This document shows, one piece after another, positions 1 to 6,879 of a stretch of 12,791 bases of DNA. The stretch's first letter is position 1; each line of letters starts with the position of its first letter. The notes under the pieces were generated by a model. The model saw only the letters and a list, made by a program, of their open reading frames with translations. It did no database searches and was not told where the DNA came from. Location: positions 1 through 12,791 of the forward strand of contig JAZQLP010000089.1 in NCBI GenBank assembly GCA_045542755.1. The letters are read 5' to 3'. Source of the stretch: JAZQLP01 sp045542755. GTDB lineage: Bacteria; Bacillota; Clostridia; Oscillospirales; UBA644. A program made the translations under genes and the position numbers.

Positions 1-614
1 TTGCTGCAGAAGGCGCTATCAAGATCGCTCTTAACGCTAACAAGGTTCGTAAGAACCCCCTCCGCGTTATCCTTAACGGTCTTGGCAAAGACGCCGCTTA
101 CATCATCTCCAGAATCAACGGCTTTACCTATGTAAAGACCGAGTTCGACCCCTTCACCGAAGAGGTTAAGGTTGTAAGCAGAACTCCCTTCTCCAAGGGT
201 CCCAGAGCTGCAGTTAACTGCTACGGCTCCGACTCCGTTCCCGAAGGCGTTGCTATCATGAGACTGGAAAACGTTGGCGTTTCCATCACCGGTAACTCCA
301 CCAACCCCACCAGATTCCAGCATCCCGTTGCAGGCACCTACAAGAAGTGGTGTAACGAAAACGGTAAGAACTACTTCTCCGTTGCATCCGGCGGCGGTAC
401 CGGCAGAACCCTCCATCCCGATAACATGGCTGCTGGCCCTGCTTCCTACGGCATGACCGACACCATGGGCAGAATGCACGGCGACGCTCAGTTCGCAGGT
501 TCTTCCTCCGTTCCCGCTCACGTTGAAATGATGGGCCTCATCGGCGCAGGTAACAACCCCATGGTTGGTATGACTGTTGCTGTTGCGGTAGCTATTGAAG
601 AAGCTAGCAAATAA
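1..614 (+). CDS. GGGtGRT-family protein, 3' part (5' end outside window)
   Basis: The reading frame is open from base 3, with no start in the window, to the TAA at 612-614, giving about 203 C-terminal residues. The family-naming motif GGGTGRT is encoded at 390-410 and is followed by LHPDNMAAGPASYGMTD and a Gly/Met-rich stretch ending GAGNNPMVGMTVAVAVAIEEASK (shown here only as a landmark of the C-terminus). The family is conserved in Firmicutes and some other anaerobes, and I know of no established biochemical function. No signal peptide or membrane segment is visible in this part, so it is probably cytoplasmic. Codon choice favours GTT, ATC, GCT, AAC and TTC, which suggests high expression. 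A Rho-independent terminator follows within 40 bases, so the gene ends a transcription unit. Its last ~87 bases recur in decayed form at 6364-6463. The family call is confident; the function is unknown. Confidence 0.85.
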   Translation, partial: AAEGAIKIALNANKVRKNPLRVILNGLGKDAAYIISRINGFTYVKTEFDPFTEEVKVVSRTPFSKGPRAAVNCYGSDSVPEGVAIMRLENVGVSITGNSTNPTRFQHPVAGTYKKWCNENGKNYFSVASGGGTGRTLHPDNMAAGPASYGMTDTMGRMHGDAQFAGSSSVPAHVEMMGLIGAGNNPMVGMTVAVAVAIEEASK

Positions 615-617
615 GCT
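531..617 (+). repeat. Intact copy of direct repeat: 3' end of the GGGtGRT gene
   Basis: This stretch of the GGGtGRT coding sequence and its stop matches 6364-6463 in the same orientation. It includes near-identical runs such as CCCCATGGTTGGTATG and a 22-base identical end (596-617 against 6442-6463). The two copies bracket the whole minus-strand operon. Confidence 0.8.
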
Positions 618-640
618 TAACATCAAGGTTTTTTGACCAT

Positions 641-680
641 AAAAAAGGCTCCCGAATCAAATCGGGGGCCTTGTTTTCTT
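641..680 (+). terminator. Rho-independent terminator of the GGGtGRT gene
   Basis: A 9-bp stem (647-655 GGCTCCCGA with 662-670 TCGGGGGCC, one G-T pair) has a 6-base loop. It is preceded by an A-run and followed by a T-rich tract (671-680). It starts 33 bases after the stop codon. Confidence 0.85.
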
Positions 681-683
681 TAT

Positions 684-727
684 AAAAAAATGGGGGCTAT
701 CTCTCTTGGAGACAGCCCTATTTTTTA
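684..727 (-). terminator. Terminator of the minus-strand operon (bidirectional form)
   Basis: A 10-bp stem (694-703 with 709-718, one G-T pair) and a 5-base loop lie between an A-run (684-690) and a T-run (721-726). Read on the minus strand it sits just after the stop of the metallopeptidase gene and ends in T's. It could also work on the plus strand, and together with 641-680 it insulates the two converging genes. Confidence 0.8.
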
Positions 728-2752
728 TTTCTTCAACAGATAATCATTGATCTTTATGTAGAGCTCTTCGTCGTCGTAGGAGAGAAGGCCTGCATAGTCA
801 AGGATTTCGCCAACGGTCATTTCGGGATTTTCGTCAACGTAGGTGAAGAGCTTCAGGTATGCATCCTTAGCCACGTCAAAGCCTTCGGCATGAGCTATCT
901 GGTAAAGCTGAAGAACAGAGAGGGCGGATACGCTGTAAGAAACGTAATAGCAGGGAGACGAAACCGTCATGCCGCCTCTCCAATATCCGTCAAAGGTATC
1001 TTTAACGCCGTAATCGGTGCAAATACCGGAGTAGAGAAGATCGTACTCGTCGTAGGTGATCTTTCCGTCAGCCATAATAACGTCAGCGTTGGTGCCTTCG
1101 TACTCGTTAAGATATATTGCCTGCTCAAAGCTATCAACGGTCATACCCATCATTGCTGCGTACAGCATATTTACAAGGGAAAAGGTCTCAACAAGGGTGT
1201 GTGCGACCTCGGGCATATCTGCGTTATCCTCAAGATAGCAGAGATAGAGAAGCTCGTTACCCTGAGAATGCATCTCAAGAACGTCAAATGACTGTGTCTT
1301 TTCTCCGTCCGCAAATAGCTCTGCACTGTAAATTTCGTTCATAAAGTGACCGAACTCGTGCACTACGGTAAAGCAGTTGTCATAGCCCTTTCCGAAATAC
1401 GCAATAGGAAGGCCTGCAGAATAAACGGAGGTTACGAAGGCTGCTTCATATTCGCCCCTGAACATATTACCGTCTCTCATAAGCTTATTAAATTCGTCGG
1501 AGAAGGTTATTGTCTTGTCAGGATTAGAAGTAAAGGCAAGGAGATCTATGTAATCATTGACTAAGGTATTACCCTCAAGGGTTTCGAAGAAGGGATGTAC
1601 TGCCTGGCTGTTATAGCTCTTAATATCCTCGTCGGTATATCCCGTAAGATTGCGCCACTTATTATAGATCGAAGTGAATACGGGCGAGATATAGCGCTTT
1701 ACGTAATCCGAAAACTGTACTACGTCCTTGTAGGTGTAGCCTCTGCTGTAAATATTCTTATAAGCATACTCAAGATAATTATCGTAGCCCATAAGCTGTG
1801 CCATCTTGTTATTGTTCTCGGCAAACTCGGCATAAAGAATGGGCAACTCGTCGCCGCGCTCAGGATTAGAGAGAGCAAGAACCTCGACCTCGATGGCATT
1901 GTTTCTCTCATCAAGAGCAGTATATTTGGGATTGGAGACGGCATCGGATTCCGCAAGGTATACCTTGATCTCATCCTCCGTCATATCGTGATAATAGAAA
2001 TCACGGTAGCAGGAGTCGTAAATGGGACGGGAAAGGGTGTAGAACTTGGCAATAGCGGCGGTTTCATAATCCTTCATGTATGATAAGGTATCTTCCAGCT
2101 CGGTATTATCCATATCGCAATAATAAGCGACCTCAACAAGCGTTCTTTGAGAAAGAACGTTCATTACCAAGTCATAAAACTCTTTGATATGCGTTTCAAC
2201 AGCAGCATATTCATCTGCCAGCTCGCCCTCTTCGGCATATTTGTGAAGGGTCGGATCATATTTCTTTGCCGCCTTGATAATTCCAAGAACTTCGTCACAT
2301 TTTGCGTCGATAGCCGCCTCGTCATCCTTGGTAAAGCTGAAGGTGAGCGCCTCTTTGTGCTTGTTGTTGGACTCTCCCCATAAGCACTCATCGCAATTCT
2401 CGTTGATGCAACGGATAACTCTCGAGGGCTCGGAGGGCTCTTCCTCAAAAGTGTGCCCCAAAGCCTCTATGTTGTTATACTCTCTTTTACCGCATTTTGT
2501 GCATATATAGTCCTGGGAGCCGGTGGCCGTACAGGTGGGCTTTACCTCCATAGAAACCCTCATGTTGTGGCCAAGAGGACCTACCTCCTGCTCCTGCTTT
2601 TCTCCGCAGGAACAGATACTTACCTCGATTCCACCGTTAAGGCAATCGGCAGTGGTTTCGGAGAACACGAATTCGTGAACGTGTCCAAATTGACAACCTA
2701 CCATAGAGAAAAGGAGGGCTAAAAGTAGCAATAAAGAAATTATTTTTTTCAT
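725..2752 (-). CDS. M3-family zinc metallopeptidase lipoprotein with Cys-rich N-terminal repeats
   Basis: This is a 675-residue predicted surface lipoprotein. A hydrophobic signal (residues 4-19) ends in the lipobox SMVGC, so Cys20 would be lipidated and the mature protein anchored outside the membrane. Residues 21-123 hold Cys/His-rich repeats (CSCG then LGH at 47-62; CTKCG then LGH at 84-100; a third Cys cluster at 115-123). The rest matches the M3 (oligoendopeptidase F-like) fold. HEFGH at 465-469 supplies two zinc ligands and the catalytic Glu, FDVLEMHSQGNE around Glu493 is the likely third-ligand helix, and YYVSYSVSALSVLQLY near 602-617 is the conserved C-terminal segment. Family role: endopeptidase on short peptides. 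Start: AAAGGAG lies 8 bases upstream of ATG. It is last in the operon, 67 bases after the permease gene with no terminator seen between them. The physiological substrate is unknown. Confidence 0.9.
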   Translation of the reverse strand: MKKIISLLLLLALLFSMVGCQFGHVHEFVFSETTADCLNGGIEVSICSCGEKQEQEVGPLGHNMRVSMEVKPTCTATGSQDYICTKCGKREYNNIEALGHTFEEEPSEPSRVIRCINENCDECLWGESNNKHKEALTFSFTKDDEAAIDAKCDEVLGIIKAAKKYDPTLHKYAEEGELADEYAAVETHIKEFYDLVMNVLSQRTLVEVAYYCDMDNTELEDTLSYMKDYETAAIAKFYTLSRPIYDSCYRDFYYHDMTEDEIKVYLAESDAVSNPKYTALDERNNAIEVEVLALSNPERGDELPILYAEFAENNNKMAQLMGYDNYLEYAYKNIYSRGYTYKDVVQFSDYVKRYISPVFTSIYNKWRNLTGYTDEDIKSYNSQAVHPFFETLEGNTLVNDYIDLLAFTSNPDKTITFSDEFNKLMRDGNMFRGEYEAAFVTSVYSAGLPIAYFGKGYDNCFTVVHEFGHFMNEIYSAELFADGEKTQSFDVLEMHSQGNELLYLCYLEDNADMPEVAHTLVETFSLVNMLYAAMMGMTVDSFEQAIYLNEYEGTNADVIMADGKITYDEYDLLYSGICTDYGVKDTFDGYWRGGMTVSSPCYYVSYSVSALSVLQLYQIAHAEGFDVAKDAYLKLFTYVDENPEMTVGEILDYAGLLSYDDEELYIKINDYLLKK

Positions 2753-2819
2753 CGTCTAACTCCTTTAATTTAAACCCGTAACGCTATACGCGGATTTTTT
2801 ATATGTATACGCTTGCTTT

Positions 2820-3740
2820 TTACATCCCCAGCGCCCTTGACATTGCCATAATGGCGGTCATAAACACAAGCGAGCAAAGGATGGATATGGTGTTCCAGCT
2901 ACTTGCCAAACCAACGTCGCACCCGTGCCTTTCGGTAAACACGATACTTACCGTCGTACCGGGAGCGAATACAGCCAGCATTGCCGCCAGCTTGATCTCG
3001 TTGCTAAAGGGCAGGAGAAAATATGCCGTTGCGGCAAATACCGTAGCAAGACCGAATCTGATAAAAAAGGTTTTTATCAGCCAGCCCAGCTTTGTCTTAT
3101 CGAAGGACAAGTCCATTCCCAAGCCGATTATCATCATTGCCAGAAAGCTGTTGGCAGAGCCGATAAAGCTTGCGCCCTCGATTATTGGAGCGGGCAGGGT
3201 GATATTCAGCGCCGCAAGAATGGGCATCAGAATATACACGATTATGGCAGGTCTACCGAAAAAGTTCTTCAAAACGCTTCCAACCTTGGGAGGCTCTTCT
3301 CCCTTGACCAGAGTGGCAAGAGTGGTGGTACCGCCGTTTGTCCAAATGGAGTTACCCACGTCAAACATACACACGGCGATGACCGTAGCCACGCCAAGCT
3401 GCCCCGAAACAAAGGGCATTGCAAAGCAGCCTATATTAAAGCCGCCGTAGTTGAACATGTTCAGTATCTGAACCTTTTTGTCCTTACCTCTACCCAAAAG
3501 GTACCCAAGGCCTATCAAGATGCCGCAACAGACGAAGGCAAAGAGGGTCATTCCCAAAAGGTCCCAAGTAAGCTCCATATGAGCCATACTGGACACCACC
3601 GCGCAGGGAAGGGTGATATTAAGGACTATTTTAGACAGCACCTTAAAGCTGTCAGGGGGCAAAAAGCCGCTTCTTTTGAGGACGTACCCTAGTATAATTA
3701 CACAAAAGAGTATGCCTCCCCGTGTAAAGATGTCGATCAT
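2820..3740 (-). CDS. AEC-family (auxin efflux carrier-type) permease
   Basis: This is a 306-residue integral membrane protein with about ten hydrophobic segments in the two-half arrangement of AEC transporters. Recognisable features are the N-terminal helix then KRSGFLPPDSFKVLSK, the loop segment NYGGFNIGCFAMPF (residues 96-109), FDVGNSIWTNGGTTT (126-140), and the second-half stretch ending FAPGTTVSIVFTERHGCDVG (about 257-276). Family members move organic acids, amino acids or related anions; the substrate here cannot be read from the sequence. Its ATG overlaps the nagA stop (ATGA, 3737-3740), which indicates translational coupling, and GGAGG lies upstream. Its place behind the epimerase and deacetylase genes suggests export or import of an acidic sugar or a product of the pathway. 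That is inference, since such operons more often carry PTS, ABC or TRAP sugar transporters. Confidence 0.85.
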   Translation of the reverse strand: MIDIFTRGGILFCVIILGYVLKRSGFLPPDSFKVLSKIVLNITLPCAVVSSMAHMELTWDLLGMTLFAFVCCGILIGLGYLLGRGKDKKVQILNMFNYGGFNIGCFAMPFVSGQLGVATVIAVCMFDVGNSIWTNGGTTTLATLVKGEEPPKVGSVLKNFFGRPAIIVYILMPILAALNITLPAPIIEGASFIGSANSFLAMMIIGLGMDLSFDKTKLGWLIKTFFIRFGLATVFAATAYFLLPFSNEIKLAAMLAVFAPGTTVSIVFTERHGCDVGLASSWNTISILCSLVFMTAIMAMSRALGM

Positions 3741-4954
3741 CTGAACCTCCGATAATCGGGGTCAACGGGAGATTCTACGCCGCCCACAAAAATATTCTCT
3801 ATATTTATATCATCGTCAAAAATCAACAGATTTGCCCTCTTGCCTCTTGCAATAGAGCCTATCTGAGAATCCATTCCAAGCATTCTCGCAGGGGTCAACG
3901 CCGCCATTCTCACCGCCGTGGGAAGGTCAACCTCCGCTACCTTGGTCATGGTTCTTACCAGTCTGTTACCCATGGAGATACTGCCCGCAAAGCAGGTCCT
4001 GTCCTCAATAACAGCAACTCCATTCTCGATATACACGCTGGGCTGCTCCTCGGCCTCGTTAACCAAAAGCTGACCCTGGGGAACGTCAATGGCCGTGTAT
4101 CTGGATGCGTCGGTGATAAGAGCAATCCTGTCGGGGCCCTTGATCTTGTATATGAGCTGCAGGAAATCCTTTGGCAGATGGCAGCCGTCGGCAATTATCT
4201 CAACGTCAAGGTTATCCATAAGGAAAGCTGCCTCTACGATGCCGCCCTCTCTGTAGGGGCCGTTACGGTGGTAGAAGGAGCAGGATGAGTAGAGATGGGT
4301 AATACTTCTAAAGCCGTAATCATACGCCTCACGAACCTGTGCGGTAGTGGCGTTGGAGTGGCCTATGGACACCATCATTCCACGTCTGTCAAGCTCCTTA
4401 CCCAGTTCAAGAGCACCCTCATACTCGCAGGCTATGGTCCATCTCTTAATATAGGGAGCCATCTCCAGATAGGTGTCGATCTCGGTCATGTTTATGGGAC
4501 GGCAAACGCTTTTCAACATTCCCCCAATGACGTTGCCGTCAATGAAGGGGCCCTCCATATGTATACCGCCGATATCGGGGATGTCCTGTCTTGCCTCAAG
4601 GCTGTCCTTGATTCTGTTAAAGGTCTCGAAAAAGGCTATGTATCTGTGGTGAGGCAGGCTTGAAAGGGAGGGAAGCATGGTAGTGATACCACCCTGCAGA
4701 TGGGTCTGCAGAACGGTGGTGATAGCCTCCTCCGTTCCGTCGAAAAAGTCCATGCCCTTTGCGCCGTGAATATGCATATCCACAAAGCCGGGAGAGAGGA
4801 ATTTTCCCTGTCCGTCAACGGTCTTTTGGAACTCCCCCTTAGGGAAATTACCGTAGCCGTAATCTTCGATAATACTGTCGTTTATAACCAGCCAGCCGTT
4901 GGGTATGACCTTATCGGGCATAACAAGGCTGACGTTTTTGATTAAAGTTCTCAT
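3737..4954 (-). CDS. nagA: N-acetylglucosamine-6-phosphate deacetylase
   Basis: This 405-residue cytoplasmic amidohydrolase is of normal length for NagA. The family reaction is GlcNAc-6-P + water to GlcN-6-P + acetate, in amino-sugar and sialic-acid breakdown. Motifs in order: LSPGFVDMHIHG with the metal-site HxH pair at His61/His63; GGIHMEGPF with Glu134 as metal ligand; MVSIGHSNAT with His199; SITHL with His220; IIADGCHLP with His259; and ALITDA with the catalytic Asp282. A C-terminal NLLIFDDD segment closes the composite beta-domain. One divergence is that the segment after THL reads YSSCSFYHRNGP, where many NagA proteins have FNAM, so the substrate range may be shifted. AAGGAG lies 6 bases upstream within the end of the epimerase gene; the intergenic gap is 3 bases, and the stop overlaps the permease start. 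The neighbouring epimerase supports an amino-sugar pathway. Confidence 0.88.
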   Translation of the reverse strand: MRTLIKNVSLVMPDKVIPNGWLVINDSIIEDYGYGNFPKGEFQKTVDGQGKFLSPGFVDMHIHGAKGMDFFDGTEEAITTVLQTHLQGGITTMLPSLSSLPHHRYIAFFETFNRIKDSLEARQDIPDIGGIHMEGPFIDGNVIGGMLKSVCRPINMTEIDTYLEMAPYIKRWTIACEYEGALELGKELDRRGMMVSIGHSNATTAQVREAYDYGFRSITHLYSSCSFYHRNGPYREGGIVEAAFLMDNLDVEIIADGCHLPKDFLQLIYKIKGPDRIALITDASRYTAIDVPQGQLLVNEAEEQPSVYIENGVAVIEDRTCFAGSISMGNRLVRTMTKVAEVDLPTAVRMAALTPARMLGMDSQIGSIARGKRANLLIFDDDINIENIFVGGVESPVDPDYRRFR

Positions 4955-4957
4955 ATT

Positions 4958-6232
4958 TTACTCCTTGTAAAGAAGCTCAAGTATGCAAATAAGGTCTCTG
5001 GTAACGTGGAGGGGGTCCTTTACGGGAAGGGATGTAACCTTCTGTACGGGAGCGCCGTCACGGGCGTGGATCTGCACCCATTCGCCAACTCTCCAATCGG
5101 GGTTGGGGAAGGTGTCGAAGGTATATTCAAAGACCTTTTCATACCACTGCCAAAGCTCCTCGTCACCCGTGCGGGTATAGAATTTCATAAGGGAGTAGAG
5201 TGCCTCGCTGTGAACCCACCAGAGCTTGTCCCCCCAACCTGTCATAAGCTGATGATAGGTAGGCTCGTCAAGGGGATCCTCGGGTGTGGGCTTAGGCTCT
5301 TCGCTACCGTCAATGGCGGCAAAATGGTACAAGCCACCGTAGGTCTTGTCCCAGCCGTTTACAAGGGCTCTTTTTACAACGCGTACGCATCTTTCGGTAT
5401 AGGAAGGATCGCCCAAAAGGTCGGCACCGTTCTGTATAAACCACATCTCCTCAAGAGCGTGGCCGGGGTTTGTATGGTCACCGAACACACCGGGGGCAGG
5501 ACTAAAGTCACGGTATCTGACCTCACGGAGAACGTCGTTCTCATCAACGAAATTGTCAAGCAGGGTGTCAATGCCCTCTCTGAGCTTAGCTCTGGTATGG
5601 TTTGCATACTCAGGATCGAAAACCTCGGCGGCGCGGGTCATATGGTCGTTTCTCACTATCCAGCCCATATAGTAGCCGTGCTGGAGATACTTATCGGAAG
5701 TGGGATAGGGATATGAGCAGTAATTAAAGCTCTCTTCCCTTTCGGAAACGGAGATATAAAGCTCCTTGGCGATCTCGTAGCTCTCGCGGTGATTTGCCGC
5801 AACGGCGTATTGGCACAGACCGCTGATAACAAAGCCGTCGGGGCTGGTGGACACGTCAAAATTGTCGTAGCCGTCAACCTTTTTGGGATTGCCTGCCTCG
5901 TCGGTGAGGAATACGCAGCGGAGAGGATCCTTCAAAAAGCAATTATTTACGATAAAATCCCTGCCAACCCTTGCAAGGCGAAGGAACTCGTTTCTCTCCT
6001 CACGGGAGAAGGGTCTCTCCATAGTGGCAAGCTTGGAAAAGATCCAAAGATATCTGCCCTGGCTCCACACGTATTTGTCGGTGGATACAAGAGAGGTGCA
6101 ATCGTTTGAAAAACAGTTGTAGTAACCGCCGTTTTTCTTGTCCTCACATCTTTTGAGCCAGAAGGGCAATACGTTCTTGCAAAGCTCGTTTTCATAAAAT
6201 CCTATTTGAAGCTGCTTTGTGTACTTGTTCAT
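4958..6232 (-). CDS. AGE-family (N-acylglucosamine 2-epimerase-type) sugar epimerase/isomerase
   Basis: This 424-residue protein has the length and motif order of the alpha6/alpha6-barrel AGE superfamily. KYVWSQGRYLWIFSKL has the substrate-contacting Arg60; NPGHALEEMWF has His258; KLWWVHSEAL has His341; and PLHVTRDLICILELL has the C-terminal catalytic-type His409. Family reactions are epimerisation of GlcNAc/ManNAc or of oligosaccharide ends (cellobiose type), and isomerisation of mannose or sulfosugars. With nagA next door, a ManNAc/GlcNAc role is plausible, but the sequence does not settle the substrate. No signal peptide, so cytoplasmic. It is the first gene of the operon: AAAGGA lies 9-12 bases before the ATG and a promoter lies about 70 bases upstream. 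Its last codons contain the ribosome site of nagA. Confidence 0.85.
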   Translation of the reverse strand: MNKYTKQLQIGFYENELCKNVLPFWLKRCEDKKNGGYYNCFSNDCTSLVSTDKYVWSQGRYLWIFSKLATMERPFSREERNEFLRLARVGRDFIVNNCFLKDPLRCVFLTDEAGNPKKVDGYDNFDVSTSPDGFVISGLCQYAVAANHRESYEIAKELYISVSEREESFNYCSYPYPTSDKYLQHGYYMGWIVRNDHMTRAAEVFDPEYANHTRAKLREGIDTLLDNFVDENDVLREVRYRDFSPAPGVFGDHTNPGHALEEMWFIQNGADLLGDPSYTERCVRVVKRALVNGWDKTYGGLYHFAAIDGSEEPKPTPEDPLDEPTYHQLMTGWGDKLWWVHSEALYSLMKFYTRTGDEELWQWYEKVFEYTFDTFPNPDWRVGEWVQIHARDGAPVQKVTSLPVKDPLHVTRDLICILELLYKE

Positions 6233-6255
6233 TTGTTCTCATCCTTTTTCGGTCA

Positions 6256-6275
6256 TGCCCGTAAATTCTCGGGCA
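6256..6275 (-). promoter_or_regulatory. Small hairpin in the operon's 5' leader
   Basis: TGCCCG and CGGGCA (6256-6261, 6270-6275) form a 6-bp perfect stem with an 8-base loop. It sits between the predicted transcription start and the ribosome site of the epimerase gene. It may be a protein- or RNA-level control site; no function is proven. Confidence 0.4.
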
Positions 6276-6300
6276 AGGCTTAGATATTTTATATGGGTAC

Positions 6301-6330
6301 AGTATATCACACACATCCCTCGAAAGTCAA
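6301..6330 (-). promoter_or_regulatory. SigmaA-type promoter of the epimerase-nagA-permease-peptidase operon
   Basis: On the minus strand a -35 TTGACT (6325-6330) and a -10 TATACT (6301-6306) are separated by 18 bases. Each differs from consensus by one base. Transcription would start near 6294, leaving a leader of about 60 bases. Confidence 0.75.
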
Positions 6331-6337
6331 CACAATT

Positions 6338-6347
6338 CGAAATTTCG
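6338..6347. promoter_or_regulatory. 10-bp palindrome just upstream of the -35 box
   Basis: CGAAATTTCG is a perfect palindrome lying 7 bases upstream of the minus-strand -35 element, a position fit for an activator or operator site. It is AT-rich, so chance occurrence is possible. Confidence 0.3.
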
Positions 6348-6363
6348 TGCTATTTATGCACAG

Positions 6364-6463
6364 ATGAGCCTCATCGGCGGAGGTAACACCCCATGGTTGG
6401 TATGTTTGTTGCTGTAATAACGCCTTGTCAGGCGTAACCACTGAAGAAGCTAGCAAATAAGCT
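6364..6463 (+). pseudogene. Decayed copy of the 3' end of the GGGtGRT gene
   Basis: This ~100-base stretch aligns with 531-617 of the intact gene. The start matches with few changes (ATGAGCCTCATCGGCG against ATGGGCCTCATCGGCG), the middle contains CCCCATGGTTGGTATG, and the end (6442-6463) is identical to 596-617, including the stop codon and the following GCT. It is not coding: one base is lost near 6388, which shifts the frame, and a segment around 6417-6440 is inserted or replaced, containing a small hairpin (ACGCC, 6-base loop, GGCGT at 6420-6435). No similarity is seen upstream of about 6362 or downstream of 6463. It is a gene remnant, or the right-hand boundary left when the operon entered behind the gene. 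Confidence 0.75.
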
Positions 6464-6502
6464 CAATTTCGGTTACGAACTGAAAGTCTTATAAAATGAA
6501 TC

Positions 6503-6552
6503 TTAGACACATCATTTTGGGTTTTCCCACGATGATGTGTCTAACTGTTTTT
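6503..6552 (+). terminator. Strong hairpin with T-run, likely terminator
   Basis: A perfect 13-bp stem (6503-6515 with 6532-6544) encloses a second small stem (GGG-TTTT-CCC, 6519-6528), and T's follow at 6548-6552. It lies 40 bases after the decayed GGGtGRT end and may be the former terminator of that copy, protecting the downstream locus from read-through. Confidence 0.65.
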
Positions 6553-6590
6553 AAGGCTTAAAGTCTTAACGGTAGTACGTTTTGGGAACA

Positions 6591-6600
6591 GCAGATCTGC
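6591..6600. promoter_or_regulatory. 10-bp palindrome GCAGATCTGC
   Basis: A perfect palindrome lies in the non-coding stretch 6553-6690, upstream of the candidate promoter of the signal peptidase gene. It may be an operator. The rest of this AT-rich stretch shows nothing else I can support. Confidence 0.25.
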
Positions 6601-6669
6601 CGCAAACTATGGCAAGCCCTTTATATGCATTTTATGCCCCAAATATACGTTTAAAAATTTTACAAAATC

Positions 6670-6719
6670 TTGAACTTTACTCGGGTACTATTGTAAAATT
6701 GTCACAAATATGATAAAAT
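6670..6719 (+). promoter_or_regulatory. Candidate promoter(s) for the first signal peptidase gene
   Basis: There are two overlapping possibilities. The better one has -35 TTGTAA (6691-6696), a 17-base spacer and an extended -10 TGaTAAAAT (6711-6719). The other has TTGAAC (6670-6675), 18 bases, and TAAAAT (6694-6699). Either gives a leader of about 150-175 bases before the ATG at 6880. Confidence 0.5.
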
Positions 6720-6740
6720 TTTACTGTAAAGGTGCATTTT

Positions 6741-6805
6741 CCTCAGCCATAGCCGATTGGAGTGGCTGGGGTTTGTGCCCCCAAAAAACCAAAGCCCTCT
6801 TTTTT
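6741..6805 (+). promoter_or_regulatory. Structured leader, possible attenuator, before the first signal peptidase gene
   Basis: Stem 1 is CCTCAGCCA (6741-6749) with TGGCTGGGG (6763-6771), 9 bp with one wobble. Its last four G's can instead pair with CCCC (6778-6781), or join GGGGTTTG (6768-6775) to CAAAGCCC (6790-6797) with one mismatch. The latter stem is followed by a T-run (6800-6805). The exclusive pairings resemble an attenuator, but the second stem is weak and no known riboswitch class is recognised. Confidence 0.35.
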
Positions 6806-6879
6806 AACACCTGAAAACATCTCAAATATTACCCTGAATCCACAATAAATCACTACAAAAAGAAACGAGGAAAATTTCA

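Noticed and set aside
2925..3692. 255-residue plus-strand frame opposite the permease gene
   Set aside because: Antisense to a clear AEC transporter in a tight operon; the product is compositionally odd (Gln, His, Lys) with no recognisable domain.
5006..5716. 236-residue plus-strand frame opposite the epimerase gene
   Set aside because: Antisense shadow of a motif-complete AGE-family gene, with no ribosome site supporting its start.
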